From: Primula veris
Taxonomy: Eukaryota; Streptophyta; Magnoliopsida; Ericales; Primulaceae
Direction of reading: 5' to 3'
Length of the DNA: 64,000 bases
NCBI GenBank assembly: GCA_963682055.1
Contig: OY821746.1
Span: 20,278,481-20,342,480 of the forward strand
Part shown: piece by piece, positions 21,807 through 32,660 of the stretch
Numbering within the stretch: position 1 is the first letter of the stretch
Layout of the letters: every line of letters starts with the position of its first letter
Made by a program: the position numbers and the translations under genes
The notes under the pieces: generated by a model
The model's input: the letters and a program-made list of their open reading frames with translations, nothing else
Told to the model about the DNA's origin: nothing
Database searches by the model: none

Positions 21807-22250
21807 ATGAGTATTCGATGGTATGGAGATTATGGGTTAGAATTGGAAAACGGATATGAAGAAGAAGACCCAATTGCTATAGAAAATGTTAAAGGTGGGG
21901 TAGAAGTAAGTGCATGCACGCTAAAAAAAGAGGCAGAGACCAACGATATGAGGTTTACCATCGCCGAAGCCACACTGGCCAAAATTGCGGCTTTGTATGG
22001 GTCAGCCGTGACCCTTGAGGTCATTCCGCTTATTATTGCGATGAGCCCATTAGTTCCGGACACCAAATTGGTTGAGGGTAAATTTTTCGATTGCTCTTTA
22101 GAAAATTATTTTGAAACATATCCATTCGTTGTGGAAAAATCTTTAAGCAATTATATTGACCTGTTTAGTGTTTACTTTTACGATGATATGATAGGTGTTG
22201 ATTATAATTACAATATTGACCCAATAATTACTTGGTTTGGTGAATATTGA
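21807..22250 (+). CDS. Unassigned 147-codon acidic ORF
   Basis: Starts at ATG inside the last segment of the PTB-like remnant (MSIRWYGDYGLELENGYEEED). It continues for 147 codons, long for such AT-rich DNA. The centre (about residues 44-95) reads ACTLKKEAETNDMRFTIAEA, then TLAKIAALYG and TLEVIPLIIAMSPLVPDTKL; the C-terminal third is Tyr/Asp/Phe-rich. There is no signal peptide and no domain I recognise. A second frame (22237-22482) overlaps its end. It may be the 3' part of the broken RRM gene with a diverged C-terminus, or chance. Expression and homology are unknown. Confidence 0.25.
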   Translation: MSIRWYGDYGLELENGYEEEDPIAIENVKGGVEVSACTLKKEAETNDMRFTIAEATLAKIAALYGSAVTLEVIPLIIAMSPLVPDTKLVEGKFFDCSLENYFETYPFVVEKSLSNYIDLFSVYFYDDMIGVDYNYNIDPIITWFGEY

Positions 22251-22554
22251 TGAGTTTAATTGCGATTGGAAGAGTATGGAAAGATTGATGGTGTTTGATA
22301 AAATTCCCGACCTAAATAATAAATTTTGCTTATATGAATTACTTTTTTTCCGCTGCCATCATTACATTTATTTAGTGGGTGTTGATTATCTAATGTTACT
22401 TGTGGATTTGATGTTTGAAAATTGGATGAATCGTGAAATATGCTATATGATATTGTTTTCATATAGAGTGACTGTTCCATAGTAATTCCCTTTTTTTTAT
22501 CTCTGACTGTCTGAAATATTCACGCCCCATATATTTAACTGCAACGTGTCAAAA

Positions 22555-22812
22555 AATCAGAAAAACCGAACCGGACCGATAACCGACCGAAACCAAAAAA
22601 AAACCGGAAAAATTTCGTGTCGGTTTCGGTTTTCAATAAAACCGGGTCGAAAAAAACCGAAAAAAATCGAAAATAACCGAAACTGGACGAAAAAACCCGG
22701 TCCGGTTCGGTCCAAAAAATAAAAAGACCGAAACCGAAAAAAATCGAACCGAAAAATATGCTCGGTTTCGGTTTTGCTAAAAATTGAACCGAAGCGGACC
22801 GAACCCAGCCCT
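22555..22812. repeat. ACCGAA-type dispersed repeat, copy 2
   Basis: Same order as copy 1: AAAAACCGAA units, then CCCGGTCCGGTTCGGTCC, CCGAACCGAAAAATATGCTC-like sequence and a CGGACCGAACCC end followed by AGCCCTAG. Confidence 0.8.
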
Positions 22813-23749
22813 AGTCATTTAACTACCACAATGAGCAATTTCATTACCGCAAACAGGTATCCCGTCAAACCAATTGATAATAACCTCACAATTCTAGCAA
22901 ATAAATGGGATACCCATAATTCAGCCAATTAGCAAAGGCTACAAGGAAAAACCGGGTGTAAGAGTGGATGATCAATTCCTCAAATTTTCACAATCAAGAT
23001 AACAATTCGGTTTAGAAACTTGATAATTTTGAAGATGGAATAATTAGAATCTTGTAAATTAACCTCAGTACCTAGGAAGTTTGGTCCGGATCTCACTTTA
23101 TTCACACGAGATCAAATAGCCTTTTTTACGTAACGATGGGATTTGAATAAGCAACAATTAAAAAAATGGATTTCCTTTATTACTCTGAATTTGTAACTAT
23201 ACACCTTGAGTTGTTGCCACTTTCATTGATGAAATTACTTTGTCAGTTTGGGTTAATTTTGTTGCTTTTAGAAATACTGTATGCTTTTTTGTAATTACTT
23301 TGTACTACATTTGTTACGTTTTCATTTCATTGGAGCTATTTGTAATTACTTTAAACCTTGTAACATAATGGGTAGTTATAGACAGATACCACTCTCTGAT
23401 TGGTCAACAGAGAAATGAGCTATATATACTCACCCAACTGCGAATTTCTTGATTAACACTTAATAAATAAAAACTGTTTTTCTATCTATAGATTATGGCG
23501 ATTTTGTGCCATTTTATTCATTTTTATTTGCGAAATTATTGCATTTTATCGTTCATCAATTACTTGTTTTGCCATTTGTAAATATACACTTAAAATAATC
23601 TTATAAACCAGGCAGCAGCTTTTTTATTCAATATAAATACAAATTAACTAACAACCAACATAATCCACATGGTCATAGGGATCATATTAGTTATTAACTA
23701 AATATAACCTGCTTCTCGTATTATAACGATGTGTTTTAATTTTTCTTTC
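22813..23749. other. Intergenic DNA
   Basis: No gene seen. A promoter-like GAGCTATATATACTCACCC lies at about 23417 with no convincing frame behind it. The stretch near 23500-23560 (TTTATTCATTTTTATTTGCG) is ordinary T-rich DNA. Confidence 0.4.
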
Positions 23750-25010
23750 TTATCTGTGTATTTTCAAACCTTTCCATTTAGCTATTTTTCTCTTTTTCTC
23801 CTCATTTTCATCCACTTCAGTTTTGTAGTTAAATGAATAAAGATCTACCACTAAATCACCTTCATTTAGGTTTAGGTGCTCGGTAACAGGATTGAGAGAA
23901 TTTTCCTCGTAATACCGAACGTCTTGCTCTTTCTTTTTTCCCTGTTTTGAGCTAGAAATATCACATTTAGTTGCATCAGTAATAGCTAGCAAGTCTTTAG
24001 TATCATTATTTGGTTTTGCACCAAATTCATTGAGTACTTCTTTTATCGCATTTGTGTCTTCTTCTAGAGATTTAGAATTATTCTCTAATTGAATGACTTG
24101 CAGGATATTCAGGCCTCTTATACAAATTTTTAAAGGAATTTCCCCACAATACAACTCCATTGGCAACTTCGGCTTCATTTGGTCCGATGTGGTACCCTCT
24201 GTATATTTATTTAGTTTTTGTGTTTGTAGAAAAAGTATTTGTTCAGCTCTGAAGTCTTGTTCTACATGTTCTTGTTCTATGTTCAATACTAGTGTTCTAT
24301 TCTCATTGAAATTTAGGGTCTGAGAACTATTACCACCACCAAACACTTGATACTCAGATTTGTTGCCTAATTCTGAATTGGACTCATTTTTTTCGTTGTC
24401 ACCTAAAATTTGATAACTGTTGTGTAATGCCACTTCTGAGAGTGAGATCTACTTTGAACATTTATAGGAATCAAGTCTTTTTCAGTCCTTCACAGTCCTT
24501 TATATTGTTGTTCTTTGTGTTTGTGCATCTTGCTTAATTCTTTTTTTTGCATCCATCTTTGCTTTAAATGAACCTCTTTTCTCTTGAACTTTCATGTTGG
24601 TGTTTTTTTTTGTTGAAATGTTGGGGCCGCTTTAGGATTACTAAAAGTAGGATGTGCAACTCTAAAATTCCAACCTTGCATTTTGTCGAACACCTTAATT
24701 ACCTACTTACTTGACATGTCCATTTTTTTTGCAGTGAGAACAAAAGGTTGGCAGTTGCTCATACACGCAATTTTTCCAGAAACCAGCACCATGTTCCTGT
24801 TTCCATACTCATTCTATAAGCTCCTTACTTACATCAATTTCTATGCATATTCTTGCTAAACTAGACCTCGAAAAATCTGCGGTTGCATCATCTAGTTTGA
24901 GAGGTATACAAAAGGCTCGAGCAATTGAAAACAAGCTTTATTTATTATAAAGATGTATGGGCAACATATATAATCGAATCCAAACTGTAGTGATTGATGG
25001 TTGAGGCCTG
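23750..25010 (-). pseudogene. LINE ORF1 remnant with zinc knuckle
   Basis: On the minus strand from about 25000 downward, conceptual fragments read VWIRLYMLPIHLYNK, SLFSIARAFCIPLKLDD, SSLARICIEIDVSKELI, then WKQEHGAGFWKNCVYEQLP and TFCSHCKKNGHVK. This is the DUF4283 region followed by a CCHC-like knuckle, as in plant L1 ORF1. The 3' portion (23750-24433) is a 227-codon acidic/Asn-rich tail without a real start codon (it opens with GTG). Several stops and shifts. No ORF2 is seen downstream, so the copy is partial. Confidence 0.65.
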
Positions 25011-25077
25011 GCTTGAAATCACGTCTTTGGTCCAAGTAGCCTATTGTAAAGTCATTTTTAAGGCCTTAAGCAGCATG

Positions 25078-25300
25078 CGCGAAAAACCGGAAAAACCGAA
25101 CCGAATCGAAAAAAACCGAAAAAGACCGAAACCGAAAAAGACCGAAAAATAAACAATAAAACCGAAAAATAACCGAAACTGGACCGAAAAAACCGGTTCG
25201 TTCCAAAAAATAAAAAAACCGAAACCGAAAAAAACCGAACCGAAAAATATGTTCGGTTTCGGTTTTGTCAAAAACCGAACCGGGCCGGACCCAACCCAAC
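25078..25300. repeat. ACCGAA-type dispersed repeat, copy 3
   Basis: Same family as 1833-2152 and 22555-22812. It ends with CGAACCGGGCCGGACCCAAC and then CCTAG. Confidence 0.8.
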
Positions 25301-25344
25301 CCTAGCCTTATGTGTTGTACTTTTTTCTAATACACCCAAATTCA

Positions 25345-25826
25345 ATGTTTTAAATAGCGTTATCGCTAGCATAGCGTTTTTTTCGAGAGAAACGTTAAAA
25401 GCGTAAATAGTATTGATAAATAGTGATTTGCAGTATACTTTTTTTGTTGCCTAAATACATATAAATATAAAATAAATTCAAAACATCTAATAAAAATTAA
25501 CTAAATATATATAAAAAGTTGTAACTAATAATCACAAAATGATTATAGTTGAGATGTCAGAGCATTTATTTTGTTTGCAAAAGTTTTGGGGTTTTATTCT
25601 CTTTAACCTCCAATAATTTTATTAAAATTTTGATCAAAAATAAACAAAAAATAAAAATAAAAAAAATAAAAAAATTGGATTGCACCCGATATAGCGTAAA
25701 TAGCGTTCCTATAGCGCGAATTTAGCGTTTTTCTATCCAAATAGCGATTTATCATAGCGTTTTGCGACCAAAAAACGCTATTTCACGAAATATGGCATAA
25801 TATAGGGCGCTTTTTAAAACAATGCT
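25345..25826. mobile_element. hAT-type MITE, AAATAGCG-rich
   Basis: The element is bounded by an exact 8-bp duplication CAAATTCA (25337-25344 and 25827-25834), the length expected for hAT. The ends are imperfect inverted repeats: ATGTTTTAAATAGCG on the left, and AGCATTGTTTTAAAAAGCGC read inward from the right. The interior is rich in AGCG/CGCT motifs. There is no transposase. Confidence 0.7.
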
Positions 25827-25891
25827 CAAATTCAGGCTTTTTGTGTGAGAATTTCCCAACTAAAGTATATTTATATGGCTCACACAAGATG

Positions 25892-26084
25892 TGTTAGAAA
25901 TAATCATACATTCTATATAGGAATTCTATATATGAAATATTTGGTTTGATTTAGTTACCTTATGTATCAATTTACTTTTGATTAGACTTTTTATTTTATT
26001 TCCTTTTAAGTATGATCTTTCTGTAGCCTATATAAAAGCATGGGTTGTATAATAACAATTACTTCTTTTCCTCATCGATTTACA
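25892..26084 (+). repeat. Copia-2 5' LTR
   Basis: 193 bp beginning TGTTAGAAATAATCATAC and ending CATCGATTTACA. A TATATAAAAG box near 26030 is the likely core promoter. It has about 16 extra bases (ATTCTATATATGAA type) absent from the 3' LTR. Confidence 0.9.
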
Positions 26085-26096
26085 TGGTAACAAAGC
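26085..26096 (+). other. Copia-2 primer-binding site, degenerate
   Basis: TGGTAACAAAGC, two changes from TGGTATCAGAGC, directly after the LTR. Confidence 0.75.
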
Positions 26097-26229
26097 ACTT
26101 ACGATCCTAAATTATTGTTTTTTACTTTCTTTATATTTTTCTTCTTCTTTTGGTATACGCACCCTCACCTCTGCTGCATCATTTATTCCTTATTCTATAT
26201 TTTTGTTAATTTTTCCATACTTCAATATC

Positions 26230-26955
26230 ATGGAAAATGGTATCGTGGCTGACTCAAGTCGGATTGATTCAACTAATCCGTTTTTTCTCCCTCACTCGGA
26301 TAATCCAGATGTCGTTCTTGTTACGAAAATACTTACCGGAGACAATTACGCCTCGTGGGTGAGATCAATGTCAAAATCACTCAACGCCAAGAATAAACTT
26401 GGTTTCGTTAACAGGAATATCAAAGCTCCGTCTCAAACCGATAGTCCCGATGATTATGCATCGTGGTCACGCTGTAACGATATGATCCATTCTTGGATCG
26501 TCAATTCACTAGTTTCAGATATCGCAGACAGTGTTGTCTATTATGCAACTGCTCGAGAAGTATGGGAAGATCTTCGCTAGCGTTTTTCACAAAATAATGC
26601 TCCCCGTATTTATGAAATTCAGCGAGATATTGCTTATTTTCGACAGGATCAATTGTCGGTCGCTGCATATTATACAAAACTTAAAGGATTTTGGGATGAA
26701 CTTTCATCTTATAACGAGGCATGTCAGTGTGTGGTACAACAGGATCGACCAAAACTAATGCAATTTTTGATGGGTTTAAACGATTCTTATAGTGCTGCAC
26801 ATGGACAAGTTTTGCTCATGAATCCGCTTCCATCTGTGCGACAAACCTACTCGTCTATATCTCAAGAAGAAAGACAAAGGGTATTGTCCCAAACCTCTAT
26901 TCAATCCACTGATGTCGCAGCTGCTATGATAGTTCATACCAAACATCGAGATTAA
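26230..26955 (+). pseudogene. Copia-2 gag remnant
   Basis: Starts at ATG 26230 (MENGIVADSS). It carries the copia gag start LVTKILTGDNYASWVRSMSK, then WSRCNDMIHSWIVNSLV, then a TAG at 26578 where relatives have Gln (WEDLR-stop-RFSQ). The frame continues IYEIQRDIAYFRQ, VAAYYTKLKGFWDEL and LMGLNDSYSAAHGQVLLMNP to a stop at 26955. Past that point only cysteine-poor debris remains before protease, so the zinc knuckle is lost or unreadable. Confidence 0.85.
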
Positions 26956-27065
26956 GGCAACGACGGTGAAAAACGAGCTGCTCGAGCAAATGCTTCGTGC
27001 TACGATGATCAGTTTAAGCACAAAAGTGATCAATCTAACCGTTTTATCCAACGCGCCGTGGAAAC

Positions 27066-30000
27066 ATGCGTTCTGGCAGACCGCATTGTACACACTGGAA
27101 TGTTCCAGATCAATATATTGAGACATGTTATCAAATAGGTGGGTTTCCTCTCAATTTTGCAGCAAATAATGTCGTGGATGACAGAGAAGCACCTCCCCAT
27201 GTTTTTTCCTTTTTTGATTTTCAACTTCAACAGATTGCACACATGTTGAAGTACAATGGCAATGAGGCAAATACATCGCAAGCAAATGTGGCTAGTGTCC
27301 CAGGTTTTAATAATTCTCATTCCCGATGTTGGATAATTGATAGTGGTGCCATGGATCATCTAGTATCCTCACCAAAGGGACTTGTGCAATATGATAAATA
27401 TTTGGCCCGGCCTCCAGTTTTATTACCAAACGGGGAAAAGGCCCCAATTAATTCTATAGACACTCTCTTTTTAAATTCAAATTACAGCTTGAATAATGTT
27501 CTCTATGTACCTAAATTCAAAGTCGACTTGATGTCAGTCAGCAAAATTACAAGTAATTTGGGTTGTTCAGTAACGTTTTATCCTTCTTATTGCATCTTAC
27601 AGGATCTGGCTACGAGGAGGATGATTGGTTTGGGTAGACAGCATGATGGTCTATATTTCTTGGATGGGCTGGCAACGAAATCAACCAAAGTTTCCCCTTA
27701 CCAATGCAACCTTACGACAACTACTACCGAACTTTGGCACCGCAGATTAAGGCACGTTTCTCCTTCCCGTTTAAGTTTTATTGGCAAGAATTTTCTTAAA
27801 ATTCCTTTTGTTTTAAATAATCATTGCGAAATTTGTCCATTAGCAAAGCAGACTCGTTTACCTTTTAATGCAAGCACTATTTCATCTATTAAATATTTTG
27901 AGCTTATTCATTGTGATATTTAGGGTTCCTATCGACATCCATCTATTTATGGTTCCCATTACTTTCTCACTATAGTTGATGATTACTCTCTCTTTACATG
28001 GGTTTTTTTGATGCGACACAAACATGAAACACAATCCTTGCTAAAACAATTTTTTGCCTATGCTTCTAACCAATTTGGATTACCTGTTAAAATCATTCGT
28101 AGTGATAACGGTGGTGAGTTTCATTCTCTACAAAGGTTTTTCGATGATAACGAAATTCTTTTTCAGACTTCTTGCGTTGACACCCCTCAACAAAATGGGG
28201 TTGTAGAACGAAAACATCGTCATCTTTTAAATGTTGCTAGGTCATTATTATTTAGTGCTCATCTTCCTATAAAATTTTCGGGAGAATGCATTTTAAGCGC
28301 TGCGCATTTGATTAACCGATTATCAACACCGACTTTGTCTTTCAAAACTCCTTTTGAACGACTTTATTCAAAACCGCCATCTTTCTCCCACCTTCGTGTT
28401 TTCAGGTGTTTGGCATATGCTAAGAATGCTCATATTTCTCATAAATTTTTGCCTCGTGCTATTGGGTGTGTTTTCTTAGGATATCCGGTTGGTAAAAAGG
28501 CATATATAAGTTATATGATCTTACGACACATAAATTTTTTACAAGTAGGGGTGTTATTTTCCATGAAGACAATTTTTCATATTCCTTAGACCATCAACAG
28601 AACGAAGAAAATACCACTATTAATTCTAGTAATCAGCTGAGAGACCCTTTCGGCTATGTAAGCCCACTAAGCTCAAAGCAACAACAAATGCAAACTGAAC
28701 TACCAGCGCAAATCGACCTGCCCTCACCTGATCAACATGTTCAACAATCAAGTCAACCCTCTTCTCACAGCATGACCATTCCATTGTATACCTCTGATAG
28801 TATGCCCAATTCCTCCTCCCATCAGCATGTTACTATCCCTTCAACTCCTTTACCTATAATATCTTCACCGCTGCCAGTTATGAGCCCAAATGTCGACTTT
28901 CATCATAATTCATCGTTCGATCCACCGGACCCACACACCACTACATCAACCGAACCCTCTCTTCAACGCTCGCAACGTTCATCAACTCCACCGGCTCACC
29001 TCCAAGATTATTGTTGGCGACCAATCACGCGGTCAGCCTCGACTATTTTGTCTTCTCCGTCTCCAGATTCCATCAAAGGTACAAGGTATCCAATGTCCAA
29101 TTATATGTCATATCATCGTTTATTGCCTTTGCATAAATCGTTTGCTGTTAAACTTGATCATGATATGGAGCCTCAAAGTTATGCAGAAGCTATTAATAAA
29201 CCTGAGTGATAAAATGCTATGAATATAGAGCTAAAAGCACTTGAAGAAAATAATACTTGGTCACTCACGCCACTTCCCGCCGGTAAAAGGCCAATTGATT
29301 GTAGGTGGGTATATAAAATCAAACGACATTCGAATGGTAAAATTGAGAGGTACAAAACGAGATTAGTGGCTAAAGGGTTTACACAGATGGAAGGTGTTGA
29401 CTATCATGATATTTTCTCTCCTACTGCTAAAATAATTACAGTTCGATGTTTGTTAGCTTTAGTTGCAGCTAGTCAGTGGCCTATTCACCAATTAAATGTT
29501 AATAATATGTTTTTACACGGTGATTTAGAGGAGGAAATATATATGAATCTCCCTCCTAGTCTTCAGCGACAGGGGGAGAATGTTGTGTGTCGCCTTCATA
29601 AATCTCTCTACAGCTTAAAGCAAGCTTCTCATCAATGGTTTGCAAAATTTTCTACTGCTATTCGCTCAGCAGGATATTCACAGTCCAAGGCGGACTATTC
29701 CTTATTTACTCGGAAGCAAGGAGAATCTTTTACTGCTCTCTTGATATATGTCGATGATATTCTTATAACTGGTAACGATCTTGCTACTATATCTACTCTT
29801 AAAAGGTTTCTTCATAATTATTTTCGAATAAAAGGTCTTGGGGATTCGAAATACTTTCTTGGGATAGAAGTTTTGCGATCTAAAAATGGTATTTTTATTT
29901 CACAACGAAAATATGCCTTGGAAATCATCGATGATGTAGGATTGTCCAGAGCAGCTCCCGTTGATCACCCTATGGAGACTAGACTCAAGTTGTCTGATAA

Positions 30001-30700
30001 AGGAGACTTGCTCAAAGACCCTTCACATTATCGAAGGTTGGTTGGAAGACTAATTTATTTAACCATATCTAGACCAGATATAACATATTCAGTACATGTG
30101 TTGAGTAGATTTATGCATGAGCCTAGAAAGCCTCATATGGACGCTGCGTATCGAGTTATCCGTTATCTTAAAAGTGCACCAGGGAAAGGTCTTTTCTTTT
30201 CATCACTAAGCGATTTTAAGCTCCGGGCATATTGTGACTCTGATTAGGCAGGATGTCCGATGACTAGAAGGTCTACCACATGTTATTACATTTTTCTTGG
30301 CTCTTCTTTAGTTTCATGGAGATCAAAAAGGCAAAAGACGGTTTCACTTTCTTCGGCCGAAGCTGAGTACCGAGCTATGGTTGGTACATGTTGTGAATTA
30401 ACTTGGTTACATTTTCTTATTGAGGATTTAGGAGTTAAACAGTCACAACCAGCTTTATTGTATTGTGACAATAAGGCGGCCTTACATATTTCTGCAAATC
30501 CGTTTTTTCATGAAAGAACAAGACATATCGAAATGGATTGTTACTTTATTAGAGATAAAATTCAACAGGGATCGATTACCACTAAATATGTGAGTTCAAC
30601 GAATCAATTGGCGGACGTTCTCACGAAAGCATTAGGAAAGGATCCATTTTATTATATGGTACGCAAGTTGGGAGTTCGTGATGTTTACTCTCCAACTTGA
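27066..30700 (+). pseudogene. Copia-2 pol remnant (PR, INT, RT, RNase H)
   Basis: Protease 27066-27923 (CWIIDSGAMDHL) with the pre-integrase LWHRRLRHVS...CEICPLAK. Integrase spans about 27900-28589 (IIRSDNGGEFHS, TPQQNGVVERKHR); a TAG at 27921 stands where the HCDIWG-type Trp should be. A Ser/Pro-rich linker covers 28688-29209. Reverse transcriptase 29219-30247 keeps the catalytic YVDD (LLIYVDDILITGN), VAKGFTQMEGVDYHD and YSLKQASHQWF. RNase H 30260-30700 (VSLSSAEAEYRAM, LLYCDNKAALHI, HIEMDCYFIRDK) is separated from RT by a TAG at 30245 in the DSD-W-AG box. Adjacent TGA and TAA stops lie at about 29208-29213. Not functional. Confidence 0.92.
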
Positions 30701-30707
30701 GGGGGAG
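30699..30707 (+). other. Copia-2 polypurine tract
   Basis: GAGGGGGAG ends directly at the 3' LTR, just behind the pol stop codon. Confidence 0.8.
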
Positions 30708-30887
30708 TGTTAGAAATAATCATAGATTTTATATAGGAAATACTTGGTTTGATTTAGTTACCTTATATATCAATTTCCTTTTGATTAGACTTTTTATTTT
30801 ATTTCCTTTTAAATATGATATTTCTGTAGCTTATATAAAGGCATGGTTTGTATAATAACAATTTCTTCTTTTCCTCATCAATTTGCA
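30708..30887 (+). repeat. Copia-2 3' LTR
   Basis: 180 bp, TGTTAGAAATAATCATAG to CATCAATTTGCA; partner of 25892-26084. Confidence 0.9.
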
Positions 30888-30892
30888 GGATG

Positions 30893-31540
30893 CTTACCTC
30901 CTCTAAAGAGAATCTCACTGATTTTTCTCATTTGTAATTTTTGATTTCTTTTACAGGAATGCTAAAAGTACATTTGGATTGCTAAGCACATCAGCAAACG
31001 ACTTATTGGCCGGTACTACCTTTATGAGAAGCTAGTGATCTAAAGAAAGTTTTTTTTTTTATTTCATTTGGAGAAGTATTGAGATCTGATGTTTTCCATT
31101 TTGTAAATGGTCTTTTTATCTGTTTTATATCATCATTTCTTTGGACATTCTCTCTCTACCAAAACTCCTTCATCAATATCTCCTTTCCCTGTTTATTAGT
31201 ATTTTCCTTCCCACACATCCTATCTCTAAATGTGATACTCTTAGTTCAAGTCAGGAACATATATTAGTTAAGCAGATTCTTCTCTTCAATGATGTCTTTT
31301 AAAGATAGCTTAGATGATAAAATTGTTCTAGTTCAACCAATTTATACAAACAAAAAGTTCATATATCAATAGTTTATTTTTTTGAAAATTGTTAGTAAAA
31401 TGAGCGTTGTTAAATGTTAGCAACTATCTGAAGTTTCTTCTTATAGTGATGGTTGTGCAAATAAAAATGATATTTTGTATTGTGCTTAGATAGTAAATAT
31501 TAAACATAATAAACGATAACTAGTTTTTTATTTCCATTAA
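30893..31540. other. Intergenic DNA
   Basis: No gene called. A possible relic exon at about 30957-31030 follows a TTTCTTTTACAG acceptor-like string and reads NAKSTFGLLSTSANDLLAG in one frame. It is too short to support. Confidence 0.35.
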
Positions 31541-32121
31541 GCACTAGTTTGAATTCGTATGCCCTTGTATTTCGTCTATTTCTTTGGCTATTTGTATTTT
31601 TCAGAGAAATAATATTAATTTGTCTTCATATAAGAGTTTTTTTTTTATTGAAATCAAATTCTTCTCATTTTCTCAGATAAAAAATATTAATAAAAAAGCT
31701 TAGGAAGGGGACGAGGGTAGCAAAGTAATCGAAAGTCAGTAATTTGGATGTTGGTTCTGATACATATGGAACCATAATGTTCTCAGGTTGCAGAGTGTAG
31801 CAAAACTGCATGAAATACTTTGCCCAAATTTCATAAAGTAAAGAAAGATAAAGCGTCAAATACTACATAAAATTGTAAAATATTTAAGTTTTAATACCAT
31901 ATCATCAAGTAGAACAAGTGCCTAACATTCTTTTCTAAAAAACATAACCTGCCTCATATATTTCGACCGCGACCTTTTGATGAAGCAAAGGAATATATTT
32001 TTAGAAAATAACTCAAAATTAAACACCATCGTTTTTGCTTTTACATGATCTTAACGAGACAAAATTTTATTTCCATCTTATTGCACTCAGAAGTAATTCA
32101 TCCTGTCTATCAGTCGATTAG

Positions 32122-32466
32122 CTAGTTCTTCAACTGACTACGGCAAAAATTTTGAATAGTCGGGGCGTAGAGGGGGTTTACAGGCAAAACTTTAGGCCAG
32201 CACTTGTTATCGAAATCACTAAAAGCTTTGCAACATTGAGGGCCGAGGGCTTTAAGTTGGCCGTTTAGCACGGAAAGTGTGATTTCCTCCATACAAGTTT
32301 GGACGCTTTTGAGAGCTGTTAAGCATTCAGGGAGAGAAGCTGGGAGAATATAAGGAACGGCTTCTTCGAGGAGAGATAGGGCTTGGAAAGAGAGAGCGGG
32401 GGATGCCAAAAGGGAGAAACAAATGGCGAAAAGTACCGTGATACTCATTGTGCTGTTACGTGCCAT
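32122..32466 (-). CDS. Secreted six-cysteine prolamin-like protein (gene C)
   Basis: 114 residues, single exon, ATG at 32466. The signal peptide is about 1-26 (SITVLFAICFSLLASPALS). The mature part starts with an acidic SLLEEAVPYILP stretch, then LPECLTALKSVQTCMEEITL, SVLNGQLKALGPQCCKAFSD and FDNKCWPKVLPVNPL. Cysteines are at 48, 58, 78, 79, 89 and 108, with the same spacing as genes A and B. It ends in IQNFCRSQLKN. The CW after the fifth cysteine brings it closer to egg-cell-secreted EC1-type proteins than A/B. It is a near-duplicate of gene D 3.5 kb away. It is probably secreted in reproductive tissue by family analogy; no direct evidence is present here. Confidence 0.88.
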   Translation of the reverse strand: MARNSTMSITVLFAICFSLLASPALSFQALSLLEEAVPYILPASLPECLTALKSVQTCMEEITLSVLNGQLKALGPQCCKAFSDFDNKCWPKVLPVNPLYAPTIQNFCRSQLKN

Positions 32467-32543
32467 TTTGGGGGGAAATAGTTGGAAATTGGTATTGGTT
32501 TGGTGGTGAGGTAGTTGAGTGAAATTTGTGAAATGGTGTAGTT

Positions 32544-32600
32544 CCTTTTATAGTAGTTTTTGAATATGGGGATGGTTTTGAAACTGGTGGTTACGTTTCC
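32544..32600 (-). promoter_or_regulatory. Promoter of gene C
   Basis: On the minus strand, a GGAAACGTAACCACCAGTTTC block (up to 32600) precedes CTACTATAAAAGG, whose TATA box (32544-32553) is about 80 bp before the ATG. The same order occurs before gene D, and the TATA context also before gene E. Confidence 0.6.
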
Positions 32601-32660
32601 AATTCATGTGTTGGCATTTGTTGCCAAGAGTTTCAACATGCATTTAAGTTATGGGAGTAA

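Larger units (their letters stand above)
21057..21840 (+). pseudogene. PTB-like RRM remnant, split by a TRIM
   Basis: Left part 21057-21205 reads EPHVTYLITIDVFHQVFDTY, then GCVDIMMSPEIAFQTLIKFR. The right part after the TRIM, from about 21747, reads NDIYAKNSLDGKNI, a stop, then DFYCLMSIRW. Together these follow the order of an RRM of plant polypyrimidine tract-binding proteins: a V(T/D)V-LHQVF start, an FQALIQ strand, then an A-L-GRNIYDGCC-L-I end. This is recognised by pattern only. There is a nonsense codon in the GKNI-DFYC segment, and the TRIM interrupts the helix between the two halves. Function is lost here. Confidence 0.45.
25892..30887 (+). mobile_element. Copia-2: Ty1/copia LTR retrotransposon, decayed
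   Basis: 4996 bp. Short LTRs (193 and 180 bp, TG...CA), a degenerate Met-tRNA primer site after the left LTR and GAGGGGGAG before the right LTR. Flanks AGATG and GGATG form a one-mismatch 5-bp target duplication. The order gag, protease, integrase, RT, RNase H defines Ty1/copia. The LTRs differ by about 14 substitutions plus an indel by hand count. Coding is interrupted by stops nearly all explained by C-to-T or G-to-A changes. It cannot move on its own. Confidence 0.92.
31540..32660. repeat. Segmental duplication, copy carrying gene C
   Basis: This aligns with 34185-36110 in the same orientation. Shared flank strings are CTAGTTTGAA(A)TTC.T.TGCCCTTG, GAGAAATAATATTAAT, GTGTAGCAAAACTGCATGAAAT, CCGCCTCATATATT / CTGCCTCATATATT and AGTAATTCATCCTG. 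The duplicated block contains the whole gene, its 3' flank and its promoter. Confidence 0.8.
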
